Positions 9,349 to 17,972 of a stretch of DNA of 64,000 bases are shown here, piece after piece. Source of the stretch: CAWIJJ01 sp963836405 (lineage in GTDB: Bacteria > Acidobacteriota > Terriglobia > Bryobacterales > Bryobacteraceae). The position numbers were made by a program, and so were the translations under genes. The number at the start of each line of letters is the position of its first letter. Positions within the stretch are counted from its first letter, which is position 1. The DNA is taken from contig CAWIJL010000006.1 of assembly GCA_963836405.1 (NCBI GenBank), positions 248,001 to 312,000 of the forward strand. The letters are read 5' to 3'. The notes under the pieces are model-generated. The model saw only the letters and a list, made by a program, of their open reading frames with translations, was not told the DNA's origin and did not search any database.

Positions 9349-10476
9349 CTACAGGTTTCCCCGCCGCTCCTGCTCCCGCTCGATCGCTTCGAAAAGCGCC
9401 TTGAAATTTCCCTTCCCGAAGCTCCGGCTGCCCTTCCGCTGGATGATCTCGTAAAACACCGTCGGACGGTCTTCCACCGGACGCGTGAAGATCTGGAGCA
9501 TGTAACCCTCGTCGTCGCGGTCCACCAGGATCCCCAACTCGCGCAGGGCCCCCATGGGCTCGTCGATCGGCCCCACCCTCGCCGCCAAATCGTCGTAATA
9601 CGTTCCCGGCACGCGCAGAAAATCCACGCCCTGCTGCCGCAATGCCCCCACCGTGGCAATGATGTCCGGCGTCGCCATCGCAATATGCTGCACACCCGGC
9701 CCGTGGTAGAACTCCAGGTATTCCTCGATCTGCGACTTGCGCTTGCCCTCCGCCGGTTCGTTGATCGGGAATTTCACCCGTTCGTTGCCATTCGACATCA
9801 CCTTCGACATCAGCGCCGAGTATTCCGTCGAAATGTCCTTATCGTCGAAATGCTTGAACATCCGGAAGCCCATGACGTCCCGGTAGAAATCCACCCACCG
9901 GTTCATCTCGCCCCAGCCGACGTTCCCCACCATGTGATCCACATATTGCAGTCCCACGGGACGGGCCAGCGGGTCGGGGCGCGCCACCGGCTCGAAGCCG
10001 GGTAGAAACACCCCCCGGTATTTTCCCCGCTCCACGAAGGTGTGGATGGTGTCCCCGTAGGTCGCAATCGCAGAAAGCCGTACCTCGCCGCTTTCATCCG
10101 ACAGGGTCTCCGGCGGCCGCACGCTGCGGGCGCCCCGCTCCACCGTCGCCGACCACGCCGCCTCCGCATCGTCCACCCACAGCGCGATGTCTCGCACCCC
10201 ATCGCCGTGCTCCCGGACGTGGTCCTGAATCGGGTGATCGGGATGCAGCGCGGTGGTCAGCACGAACCGGATCTTGTTCTGCGTCAGCAGATAGGACGCC
10301 CGGTCGCGCGTGCCGGTCTCCGGCCCCCGGTAGGCGGCCAGTTCGAAGCCGAACGCGGTGCGGTAGAAATGTGCCGCCTGGCGCGCGTTGCCCACCCAGA
10401 ATTCGACATAATCGGTGCCGTTCAACGGCAGGAAGTCGCGCTCAACCGGCGCCGTTCGTTCCATGGTTTCCGGCAT
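9349..10476 (-). CDS. hppD: 4-hydroxyphenylpyruvate dioxygenase
   Basis: Non-heme Fe(II) enzyme of 375 residues making homogentisate from 4-hydroxyphenylpyruvate with loss of CO2. Two vicinal-oxygen-chelate halves are seen. The iron triad is His in YVDHMVGN, His in GPGVQHIAM and Glu in VFYEIIQRKG. The C-terminal helix region RSFGKGNFKALFEAIE is typical of the family. The ATG at 10476 is preceded by GAGGAGA and lies inside the 3' end of the upstream aminotransferase gene (35-base overlap), so translation is likely coupled. Its product is the substrate of the downstream homogentisate dioxygenase. Confidence 0.95.
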   Translation of the reverse strand: MPETMERTAPVERDFLPLNGTDYVEFWVGNARQAAHFYRTAFGFELAAYRGPETGTRDRASYLLTQNKIRFVLTTALHPDHPIQDHVREHGDGVRDIALWVDDAEAAWSATVERGARSVRPPETLSDESGEVRLSAIATYGDTIHTFVERGKYRGVFLPGFEPVARPDPLARPVGLQYVDHMVGNVGWGEMNRWVDFYRDVMGFRMFKHFDDKDISTEYSALMSKVMSNGNERVKFPINEPAEGKRKSQIEEYLEFYHGPGVQHIAMATPDIIATVGALRQQGVDFLRVPGTYYDDLAARVGPIDEPMGALRELGILVDRDDEGYMLQIFTRPVEDRPTVFYEIIQRKGSRSFGKGNFKALFEAIEREQERRGNL

Positions 10477-11554
10477 AGGTTCTCCTCATTGCCTCCACAC
10501 ACATCTGGTTGTCTTCATCCGTTCCGGTGGAGATGCGAATGCACGCTGGCAGTCCGAAAGCCTTCAGCGGCCGCACCACCACCCCCATTTTCAGCGTCTC
10601 CTCGAAAATCCGGCCGGCCTCCCGTTCGGATGGCAGCACCACCATCACGAAATTCGCTTCCGACGGCACCACCGTAAAGCCCGCCCCGGCCAGCCCTTCG
10701 GCCAGATACCGCAGTCCCCGCGCGTTCAGCTCGAGCGACCGGTGCAGAAATTCCTTATCTGCCAGCGCGGCGATTCCCGCCGCCTGCGCGGGCGTCGAGG
10801 GTTCGAACGGCAGCTTCACCTTGAGCAGGTTGCGAATCAGTTCCTCGTGCGCGAAGCCGTACCCGATACGCGCCCCCGCCAGGCCGTAGATCTTGGAAAA
10901 CGTGCGCAGCGTGATCACGTTGTCGTAGCGGTAGTGCATCGAGTCCGGATACTTCGGGTTGTCCTTGGCGTACTCGAAGTAAGCCTCGTCCAGGATGATC
11001 AGCACGCGCTCGGGTACGTGCTTGTAGAAAGCGTCGAACTGCTGCTTGCTGAAGATCGTCCCCGTGGGATTGTTGGGATTCGCGAGATAAATGATTTTGG
11101 TGTTTTCGTTGATTGCCCCGGCCAGCGCCGGTAGGTCGTAATGCCAGTCGCGGTAGGGCACCGTGCGGTACTTCACCCCGCGGGACCGCGCCAGCACCTG
11201 AAAACCGATGAACGCGGCCTCCGTGGTGAGCACCTCGTCCTCGTCGCAGAGGAAGGCGCGGATGATGTTCGACATGATCCCTTCCGACCCGCTGCCGGCG
11301 ATCACGTTCTCCACCTTCAGTTCGAACTCCGCCGCCAGCACCTCGCGCAGTTGCAGTCCGCCATTCGGGTACAGGTGCAGCCCGCCCAGCGTGCGCGTCA
11401 TGGCCTCCACAGCCTTCGGCGAAGCCCCTGAAGGGTTTTCATTCGACGCGAGCTTGGCGATCCGCTCCAGGTGGTACTCTTGCCGGACCGATTCCACAGT
11501 GCGGCCCGCTTCGTAGGGGCGGAGCGACTCGATGTAGGGAGGTACAAGCGGCAC
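10442..11554 (-). CDS. hisC: HisC-type aminotransferase (histidinol-phosphate or aromatic amino acid aminotransferase)
   Basis: Fold-type I PLP aminotransferase, 370 residues. Motifs are LASNENPSGASP near the N-terminus, LANPNNPTGTIF, IILDEAYFEYA and the PLP-lysine segment TFSKIYGLAGARIGYG. By sequence it belongs to the HisC family (histidinol phosphate synthesis). It is the first gene of a tyrosine degradation operon, overlaps hppD, and no other his gene is in the window, so I infer it may supply 4-hydroxyphenylpyruvate by transaminating tyrosine. HisC-like enzymes that accept aromatic amino acids are known. The symbol reflects family, not proven role. Confidence 0.85.
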   Translation of the reverse strand: MPLVPPYIESLRPYEAGRTVESVRQEYHLERIAKLASNENPSGASPKAVEAMTRTLGGLHLYPNGGLQLREVLAAEFELKVENVIAGSGSEGIMSNIIRAFLCDEDEVLTTEAAFIGFQVLARSRGVKYRTVPYRDWHYDLPALAGAINENTKIIYLANPNNPTGTIFSKQQFDAFYKHVPERVLIILDEAYFEYAKDNPKYPDSMHYRYDNVITLRTFSKIYGLAGARIGYGFAHEELIRNLLKVKLPFEPSTPAQAAGIAALADKEFLHRSLELNARGLRYLAEGLAGAGFTVVPSEANFVMVVLPSEREAGRIFEETLKMGVVVRPLKAFGLPACIRISTGTDEDNQMCVEAMRRTYAGNHGTNGAG

Positions 11555-11618
11555 TACGGATATTGTACAGAAACACCACGCCGCGGTTGTGTCTTCCTCC
11601 GTCCGTTACCCGATCGAA

Positions 11619-12593
11619 TCAGCGGAAGGAGGAGACGTCCACGGTCATGCCGCGGCCGCTCGCCAGATTGTGGTCGTCCAGCACCCTGCGAGCTTCCGCT
11701 GCCAATGTCTTGGCGCGCCGCTTGTCGCCCTGGGCCTTGATGCAATCCGAATAGTTCAGCAGTACCTGTGCATACAGAGGATGCTCGGTCCCGAGTCTCT
11801 TTTCGGCGATAGCCAGGGCCCGTTCGAAGAAGGGCGCGGCCGTTTCCGGCTTGCCCATCAAATCGTAAGTCGTACCCAGGTTGTTGAGCGGACGGATCAG
11901 CCGCGGATGATCGGGCCCCGTCTCGTCTTCCATCAGGCGAACGCCTCGGAGCAGCAGGTCGATGGCCTCCTGCTCTCGTCCCTGCGCGCGCCGGACCCCG
12001 GCCAGGTTGTTGACGGCCGCCCCCAGTTTGCCACTCTCGTTCGGATCCTTGGCGAAAGCCTCCATCGCCTGCTTCAGCAGCACCTCGGCCTCGGACAGGC
12101 GGCTCGAGTGCAGCAGCAGTTCACCGAGCGAATTGCGGGCGGACGCCAGCCGCTGCTCCGGTACCGCGGGCAGGGACTTGTAGATGCCGATCGCCTCACG
12201 AATCATCCCCTCCGCCGCTTTCACCTGCCGTCCCTCTTCGGCCAAATCGGTTCCTAAGTTGGCCAGCACGACGGCGTACTCCTCGTTGTTCTTGCCTTGC
12301 ACCTTCTCGATCACCGCCAGCGACCGCCGGTATTGGTGGATCGCCTGCGGAAACTGTCCCAGGTCTTTGCAGACGATGGCCAGAGCGTTGTAGATGGAGC
12401 CCAGGTCCAAGGTCGGCGGACCGGCTTCGGCGGCTCGAGCTGCCTGCAGAAATGCATCCCGCGCCGCCTGAAAATTCCCGGTACGTTCCGCCTCCACCCC
12501 CTGTTGTGCGAGCCGTTGCCACTCCGCTTCCTGAGCCAGCCCCGACATCGCCCAGGTCCCTGCCACAACGCACACTACCAACGCTCGTCTCAT
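11619..12593 (-). CDS. Exported tetratricopeptide-repeat protein
   Basis: About 324 residues. A signal peptide (ALVVCVVAGTWAMSGLAQ) precedes roughly six TPR units built on the kinesin-light-chain-like pattern, for example NALAIVCKDLGQFPQAIHQY, NNLAGVRRAQGREQEAIDLL and NNLGTTYDLMGKPETAAPFF. The ATG at 12593 is preferred over the GTG at 12602 because GGAG lies eight bases before it. A scaffold for protein-protein contacts in the periplasm is likely. No enzymatic domain. A terminator just upstream (12618-12650) isolates it from the DUF2292-like gene. Confidence 0.85.
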   Translation of the reverse strand: MRRALVVCVVAGTWAMSGLAQEAEWQRLAQQGVEAERTGNFQAARDAFLQAARAAEAGPPTLDLGSIYNALAIVCKDLGQFPQAIHQYRRSLAVIEKVQGKNNEEYAVVLANLGTDLAEEGRQVKAAEGMIREAIGIYKSLPAVPEQRLASARNSLGELLLHSSRLSEAEVLLKQAMEAFAKDPNESGKLGAAVNNLAGVRRAQGREQEAIDLLLRGVRLMEDETGPDHPRLIRPLNNLGTTYDLMGKPETAAPFFERALAIAEKRLGTEHPLYAQVLLNYSDCIKAQGDKRRAKTLAAEARRVLDDHNLASGRGMTVDVSSFR

Positions 12594-12617
12594 ATGTCGC
12601 ACTCCGGAAAAAGCAAA

Positions 12618-12650
12618 AGGCCGCCGCCGGTAGTTAGCCGGCGGCGGCCT
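12618..12650 (-). terminator. Rho-independent terminator (minus strand)
   Basis: Perfect 13-bp stem (AGGCCGCCGCCGG at 12618-12630 with its complement at 12638-12650), 7-base loop. Read on the minus strand it is followed by TTTTGCTTTTT. It ends the DUF2292-like transcript before the TPR gene. Confidence 0.85.
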
Positions 12651-12708
12651 CCAATTGTTTTGGTCAGCCGCGCAGTCCCTGTGGAGTGTTTGCTGCGGAA
12701 GCGCCTTG

Positions 12709-12915
12709 TTATCGCTCCCGGCTGAATCTCACCTTCCGGCGCGTCACTTCAGCCAGCACAGGCACCCCGTCCTGAATGCTCAACCGCTCGATTTCTCCAA
12801 ACTTCAGCTCCCGGCAGTAGCGAATCAATTCCTGCCACGCCGCCGGCAACTGATCTTCGCGATCGGATGCTGGCGGCATCGAAATCGGCTGCCGCCGTTC
12901 CTCTCTCCCGGCCAT
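12709..12915 (-). CDS. DUF2292-like small protein
   Basis: A 68-residue protein whose C-terminal ~45 residues (AWQELIRYCRELKFGEIERL, then SIQDGVPVLAEVTRRKVRF) fit the DUF2292 pattern of short bacterial proteins with unknown function. The N-terminal ~22 residues are charged and probably disordered. It is followed 59 bases later by a clear terminator, which supports it being a transcribed gene despite its size. No signal peptide or membrane segment. Confidence 0.65.
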   Translation of the reverse strand: MAGREERRQPISMPPASDREDQLPAAWQELIRYCRELKFGEIERLSIQDGVPVLAEVTRRKVRFSRER

Positions 12916-13117
12916 CGGCCCACCCTTTTTTTGAAGCGCCGTCCCCTCTTGCTCATGGCGCTATTGCATAGACGCGATGTCCTCCGCAAGGTTAGCAAGC
13001 GCTCTGTGCGTCCGGGTCCACTGACGCTCGCCAGCACTGGCGCTTCGCCAGCCTTGCGTCGCGGTGTGCCGGGGGTTATGCTGAATCCGGACTCAATAAT
13101 CCGGAACGGAGCTTGGA

Positions 13118-13603
13118 ATGACGATCTGGCTTCTTCTCCTCATGGCGCAAACCGCGGCGCCTTCTCAAATCGAACGTGGCGAAGCGCTGTTTATGGATCC
13201 GGCTGCCGGGTGTGCCTCCTGTCACGCTTTGAAAGGAAAAGGCACGGCGGTCGGTCCCGACCTCCGCGATATCGCCCGGCTCAGCGCCAAAGGCATTGCC
13301 ATGGCGATACGCTCCACCGTGACCCAATACGTCCAGGCTGCCAAACTGAAAACGGGAGAGTCCTTCCCCGCTTACGTGGACAAGGGGGACGGCACCACGC
13401 TGACGGTTTGGGATCTCTCGAAGAACCCGCCCGAAGCCCACAAGGTTGCCAAAGAGGATGTGACCCTCTCTTCCAATCAAAGCTGGAAGCACCCGCCGGC
13501 TGCCCACAACTTCACCGACGAGCAGATGGCGGACATCGTCGCCTATGTCAAGTTCGCCGGCGCCAACAGCCGCGCCGCGGTGACGCCCGAAGAGATCCGC
13601 TAG
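13118..13603 (+). CDS. Small c-type cytochrome
   Basis: A 161-residue monoheme cytochrome c. A short hydrophobic start (WLLLLMAQTAA) is a probable signal peptide, and heme attaches at CASCH inside GCASCHALKGKGTAVGPDL. A methionine in FTDEQMADIVAYVKF is in the usual place for the C-terminal helix; the axial ligand is uncertain. Acts in the periplasm as an electron carrier or subunit of a larger dehydrogenase, but no redox partner gene adjoins it. GGAG lies just upstream of the ATG. Confidence 0.88.
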   Translation: MTIWLLLLMAQTAAPSQIERGEALFMDPAAGCASCHALKGKGTAVGPDLRDIARLSAKGIAMAIRSTVTQYVQAAKLKTGESFPAYVDKGDGTTLTVWDLSKNPPEAHKVAKEDVTLSSNQSWKHPPAAHNFTDEQMADIVAYVKFAGANSRAAVTPEEIR

Positions 13604-13645
13604 CCGGCAACGCCGCCCTCCCGCTATGATCGTCTGAGGGGGGCC

Positions 13646-14386
13646 ATGGCGGAGGCGCACTTTCGTTTCTACGCGGAGCTGAACGATTTTCTTCCGGCCG
13701 GCCGCCGCGGCATCGAGTTCGCGCACCGCTTTCTCGAAGGCGCAACAGTGATGGACCGCATCGAATCGCTCGGTGTGCCGCACACCGAGGTGGACCTCAT
13801 CCTGATCGACGGCGTTTCAGCCGAACCCTCGCGTCGCCTCGCCGGTGGCGATCGCGTCAGCGTCTATCCCGTTTTCGAAGCGTTCGACCTCGCCGGCGTG
13901 ACCCGCATCCGCCCCGAGCCCCTGCGCGATCCGAAATTCGTTCTCGACGTTCACCTCGGCCGGCTCGCCACCTACCTGCGCGTCGCGGGATTCGACACGC
14001 TCTACCGCAACTGCTATACCGACGAAGATCTCGCCGCCACCTCCCGCACCACCGGGCGCGTCCTGCTCACGCGCGACGTCGGCCTGCTGAAGCGCGGCGA
14101 AGTGACCCACGGTTACTTCGTGCGCGAAACCGACGCGCGCCGCCAGTTCGCCGAAGTCATACGGCGGTTTCATTTGCAGAGGCTCGTCAAGCCCTTCTGC
14201 CGCTGCTCGCGCTGCAACGGCATGCTCGAGCCGCGGTCCAAAGAAGATGTGCGGCAACGCCTGCCTGCTCGCACCGCGGCCCTGTTCGACGACTTCCTCG
14301 AATGCCCAGGCTGCGGCCGCATTTTCTGGAAAGGCAGCCACTACCGGCACATGCGGCAATTTCTGGAGTCTCAGGGCTTATACTGA
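13646..14386 (+). CDS. Mut7-C RNase with N-terminal ubiquitin-like domain
   Basis: 246 residues. The first ~80 are the Mut7-C ubiquitin-like (ThiS/MoaD fold) domain (AHFRFYAELNDFLP, GGDRVSVYPVFE). The rest is the Mut7-C PIN-like RNase domain, starting FVLDVHLGRLATYLRVAGFD with acidic residues DEDLA and LLTRDVGLL, and ending in a zinc ribbon with CRCSRC and CPGCGR. Known only by family: predicted RNase, role unclear. GAGGGGGG lies before the ATG. The sensor kinase gene starts nine bases downstream, probably in the same transcript. Confidence 0.9.
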   Translation: MAEAHFRFYAELNDFLPAGRRGIEFAHRFLEGATVMDRIESLGVPHTEVDLILIDGVSAEPSRRLAGGDRVSVYPVFEAFDLAGVTRIRPEPLRDPKFVLDVHLGRLATYLRVAGFDTLYRNCYTDEDLAATSRTTGRVLLTRDVGLLKRGEVTHGYFVRETDARRQFAEVIRRFHLQRLVKPFCRCSRCNGMLEPRSKEDVRQRLPARTAALFDDFLECPGCGRIFWKGSHYRHMRQFLESQGLY

Positions 14387-14394
14387 AAGCGACC

Positions 14395-17334
14395 GTGACC
14401 CGGAAATTGCTTCTGGCCGTGGCCTGCCTCCTCGCATTGTGCGCGCCGTCCCGCGCGCTCGATCCCCGCAAGAGCCTCACCCAATATTCCCGCACGAACT
14501 GGACCCAGGAACACGGACTGCCCCAGGACACCATCCGCGCCATCGCCCAGACCTCGGATGGGTACCTGTGGCTCGGCACGGATGAAGGTTTGGCCCGCTT
14601 CGACGGTTACGAGTTCCGCGTCTATAACAAGGCGAAAGGCGACCTGCCCGCCGACTCGATCACCGCACTCGCTCCCGGTAAAGACGGCTCGCTGTGGATC
14701 GGCACGCCCAACGGGCTGGTGCAGCTTCGGGACCAGCGCTTCCGAACCTTCCGTGTCAAGGACGGACTGCCGGACGATGCCATCACCGATCTCGAGGAGG
14801 ATAGCAACGGCGCGCTCTGGATCGTAGCCGGCGTGAGCCTGTGCCGCTTTCAAGACGGCGCCTTTCGCATCATGGAGCCGGGGGAAGATTTGCCGATGGC
14901 CTCGGCGCGCGTCGTCCGTGAGGATCGGAACCACACGCTGTGGGTTGCGGGACTGGGCGCGGTGGGCAAAATCGAGGACGGCAGGGTAGTCACCGTCCTG
15001 GATGAGCGAACGCTCAACGGCCTGATCGTCAGCAGCATGGTGGAGGACGCCGCCGGCAACATGTGGTTCGGCGGCAACCGGGGCCTGCTCGAACGCACGC
15101 CCGGCGGAGCCCTGCGCCGCTACGACACCCGCCACGGACTGCCCGACCTGTTCGTGCGCGCCCTTTGGGTGGATCGCGACGGCAACCTGTGGGTGGGGAC
15201 CAATGCAGGTATCGCGCGCCTCGAAAACGGCCGGTTCGTCACGCCGCCCGAGGACCAGCACAATAACCGCGAACTGGTGCGCTGCATTTTCGAAGATCGC
15301 GACGGCAACCTGTGGGTTGGCGCCAACAGCGGTTTAAGCCGTTTTCGGGAGGCCACCTTCATCGCCTATGGCCAAAGCGAAGGGCTGCCGAGCGACGAAG
15401 CCAACGCCGTCTTTCAGGACCGCGACGGCCGCATCTGGATCGGCTTCCACGATAGCGGCCTGGTGCTTTTTGCCGGCAGCGAATGCCGCCGTTATACCAC
15501 CCATGACGGCCTCCCGAACGACGAGATCTTCGCCATCCGCCAGGCACCCAACGGCGACCTCCTCATTGCCGCGCGCAACGGTATGGCCCGTCTGCACGAG
15601 GGCCGGTTCAGCGTGTTCGTGCCCCCCGATCCGCTCGGGCGCGTCAACGTTTTCGACGTGCTCGAGGATTCGGCCGGAAACGTCTGGATGGCTACCGCCG
15701 GCGGATTGCTCGAAAAGACCGGCGCTTCCACGCGAAAGATCGTTCCTGCCGGTCCGCTTCTGGTCAACGCCATCGTGACGTTGTGTGAGGCCCGCGACGG
15801 CGCCATCTGGGCCGGAACCTTCGGCCGCGGGCTGTGGCGCGTCCAGGGTCCCGACGTGCGGCAGTTCACCACGTCCGAGGGACTGCCGAACGATCAGATC
15901 CGGTCCATTTACCAGGATGCGGACGGCACCTTGTGGATCGGCACTTTCGGAGGCGGCCTCGCCTCTTACCGCGACGGCGTGTTCCACACCTATTCCGCGC
16001 ATGACGGCCTGCTCAGCGACAACATCGCCGATGTGGCGGACGACGGCGAATCCCTCTGGCTCAGTACTACGCGCGGAATCTGCCGCGTCTCCAAGCGGCA
16101 GCTTCGGGACTTCTCGAACAAACGCCGTACACGCCTGGCGCCGGTCAACTACGGAGTCGCCGACGGACTGCGCAGCGCCCAATGCGCTCCCAGCTATCCC
16201 ATCGGGGGCGGCGGCCACTCCACCCGCGACGGCCGGATCTGGTTCACCACCAGCCGCGGTCTGGCGGTGTGGGATCCCCGCGCGCGCAAGCGGGCTCTCA
16301 CCGCTCCGCCCGTCCAACTCGTGGAAGCTACGGTGGACGGAGAGCCAGTCGACCTGGCGCGTACCGGCCGCCTGGAAGCCAACAGCACCCGCATTCAGTT
16401 TCGCTACGCCGCCATATTCCTGAGCGCTCCCGAACGCGTCCGCTACTCTTATAAACTCACCGGCGTGGACCGTGACTGGGTAGATGCGGGCACGCGCCGG
16501 ACCATCAACTACAACAGTCTCGATCACGGCCGCTATGTTTTCTCGGTGCGCGCCGAAGTCCCCGGAGGGCCATCCAGCGAACGCGCGTACGCTTTCGACG
16601 TGATGCCGCGTTATTACGAGACGGTGTGGTTCCGTCTGTTCGCCGTGGTCGCTTTCCTGGCTATGGTGTGGGCCGCCATCCGCTTCCGGCTCAGCCAGAT
16701 TCGCAGCCGCTTCGCCCTGGTGCTGGAAGAGCGCGCGCGCCTGGCCCGCGAGATCCACGACACTCTGGCCCAGGGCTTCGTCGGCATCTCCTCGCAGCTC
16801 GATGCCGTCGCCATGTGCCTCCCCGATGAGACCTCCGCCGCGCGCAAATACCTGGACCTGGCGCGGAAAATGGCGCGCCATAGCCTTACCGAGGCGCGAC
16901 GCAGCGTTATGGACTTGCGCGCGTCCGCGCTCGACGGCCAGGCGCTGCCCGCGGCCCTCGCCTCCGGAACCCGCGTCTGGACGGCAGGTTCGGGCGTGAC
17001 TGTGGACGTTGCCGTGACCGGCGAGCCGGGCCACCTGCCCGAAGAGATGGAGCAGCACCTGCTCCGTATCGCGCAGGAGGCGGTTACCAACGTGGTCAAG
17101 CACGCGGGCGCGCGGCGCATCTGGATCAAGTTGCACACCGAAGCGCGCAAGTTGTATCTGCGGGTCAAGGACGATGGCCGCGGTTTCGAACCCTCCGGGG
17201 CCTTCGCCGCTCTCGGCGGCCATTTCGGGCTGCTCGGAATGCGTGAGCGCGCCGAGCGCCTGGGCGGCGAACTGTTTCTGGACAGCCATCCGGGAGAAGG
17301 AACCGAGGTCGAGGTGAGGGTGCCTTTGCCGTGA
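14395..17334 (+). CDS. Propeller-type sensor histidine kinase (two-component propeller, Y_Y_Y, HisKA_3, HATPase)
   Basis: Membrane sensor of ~979 residues. After a signal peptide (KLLLAVACLLALCAPSRA) come about a dozen propeller repeats with the signature DGxLWIGT (DGYLWLGTDEGLARFDG, DGNLWVGTNAGIARLENG) making periplasmic beta-propellers. A Y_Y_Y domain (RVRYSYKLTGVDRDWVDAG), one transmembrane helix (FRLFAVVAFLAMVWAAIRF), then a NarL-class kinase with phospho-acceptor His788 in LAREIHDTLAQG and an ATPase with the N box AVTNVVKHA. Such sensors often detect polysaccharide breakdown products. GTG at 14395 is chosen as the only start giving an intact signal peptide. Overlaps the response regulator by 4 bases. 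Confidence 0.93.
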   Translation: MTRKLLLAVACLLALCAPSRALDPRKSLTQYSRTNWTQEHGLPQDTIRAIAQTSDGYLWLGTDEGLARFDGYEFRVYNKAKGDLPADSITALAPGKDGSLWIGTPNGLVQLRDQRFRTFRVKDGLPDDAITDLEEDSNGALWIVAGVSLCRFQDGAFRIMEPGEDLPMASARVVREDRNHTLWVAGLGAVGKIEDGRVVTVLDERTLNGLIVSSMVEDAAGNMWFGGNRGLLERTPGGALRRYDTRHGLPDLFVRALWVDRDGNLWVGTNAGIARLENGRFVTPPEDQHNNRELVRCIFEDRDGNLWVGANSGLSRFREATFIAYGQSEGLPSDEANAVFQDRDGRIWIGFHDSGLVLFAGSECRRYTTHDGLPNDEIFAIRQAPNGDLLIAARNGMARLHEGRFSVFVPPDPLGRVNVFDVLEDSAGNVWMATAGGLLEKTGASTRKIVPAGPLLVNAIVTLCEARDGAIWAGTFGRGLWRVQGPDVRQFTTSEGLPNDQIRSIYQDADGTLWIGTFGGGLASYRDGVFHTYSAHDGLLSDNIADVADDGESLWLSTTRGICRVSKRQLRDFSNKRRTRLAPVNYGVADGLRSAQCAPSYPIGGGGHSTRDGRIWFTTSRGLAVWDPRARKRALTAPPVQLVEATVDGEPVDLARTGRLEANSTRIQFRYAAIFLSAPERVRYSYKLTGVDRDWVDAGTRRTINYNSLDHGRYVFSVRAEVPGGPSSERAYAFDVMPRYYETVWFRLFAVVAFLAMVWAAIRFRLSQIRSRFALVLEERARLAREIHDTLAQGFVGISSQLDAVAMCLPDETSAARKYLDLARKMARHSLTEARRSVMDLRASALDGQALPAALASGTRVWTAGSGVTVDVAVTGEPGHLPEEMEQHLLRIAQEAVTNVVKHAGARRIWIKLHTEARKLYLRVKDDGRGFEPSGAFAALGGHFGLLGMRERAERLGGELFLDSHPGEGTEVEVRVPLP

Positions 17335-17954
17335 GTGAACCAATCCGAATTCTGGTTGCCGAAGATCACCTGGTGGCGCGGGTTGGCGTGATGACCATCG
17401 TCAACCTTCAGCCCGATATGGTGGTGGTTGCCGAAGCCTCCAACGGCTTGCAGGCGGTCGAAATGTATCGCGAGCATCTGCCCGATGTGGCGCTGCTCGA
17501 TATGCGCATGCCCGGCATGAGCGGCGTCGAAGCGGCTACCCGCATCCGCGCCGAATTTTCCAAAGCGCGCATGATCGCCCTCACCACCTACGGAGGCGAT
17601 GAAGATATCCGGCGGGCCCTCGCCGCCGGCGTCCAGGCCTACCTGACCAAGGACGTGCTCCACGACGAGTTGCTGAAAGCGATCCGGGCCGTGTACGCCG
17701 GCAACAGCTACCTGCCGGCCTCCGTCGCGGCGGCGCTTGCCGCGCAGACCTCACGCTCCGATTTGAGCGCGCGCGAAATCCAGGTGCTGCAGCTTATCGT
17801 GCAAGGATTGGCCAACAAGCAGATCGCCTATTCGTTGAGCATCGCCGAGCACACCGTGAAGAATCACGTAAAAAACATCCTCAGCAAGCTCGGGGTGCAG
17901 GACCGCACACAGGCCGCTACCGCCGCCATCCAGCGCGGCATTGTGCACCTGTAA
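17331..17954 (+). CDS. NarL/FixJ-type response regulator
   Basis: 207 residues. The receiver (1-~125) has the acidic pair ED at 11-12, phospho-acceptor Asp57 in LLDMRMPG, Thr in IALTTYGG and Lys in YLTKDV. The C-terminal LuxR helix-turn-helix is LSAREIQVLQLIVQGLANKQ followed by HTVKNHVKNILSKLGV. The GTGA overlap with the preceding sensor kinase stop makes a cognate pair near certain. Target genes cannot be read from the window. Confidence 0.95.
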   Translation: MSEPIRILVAEDHLVARVGVMTIVNLQPDMVVVAEASNGLQAVEMYREHLPDVALLDMRMPGMSGVEAATRIRAEFSKARMIALTTYGGDEDIRRALAAGVQAYLTKDVLHDELLKAIRAVYAGNSYLPASVAAALAAQTSRSDLSAREIQVLQLIVQGLANKQIAYSLSIAEHTVKNHVKNILSKLGVQDRTQAATAAIQRGIVHL

Positions 17955-17972
17955 GGGCGGCGCGGCGAACGT

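Noticed and set aside
10442..11554. Histidine biosynthesis operon
   Set aside because: Only a HisC-like gene is present; its neighbours are tyrosine degradation genes.
12655..13629. 324-codon plus-strand frame across the DUF2292-like and cytochrome genes
   Set aside because: Wrong frame for the cytochrome (CASCH is in another frame) and no coherent protein pattern.
15334..17343. 669-codon minus-strand open frame
   Set aside because: Antisense to the propeller sensor kinase, whose motifs and overlap with its response regulator are decisive.
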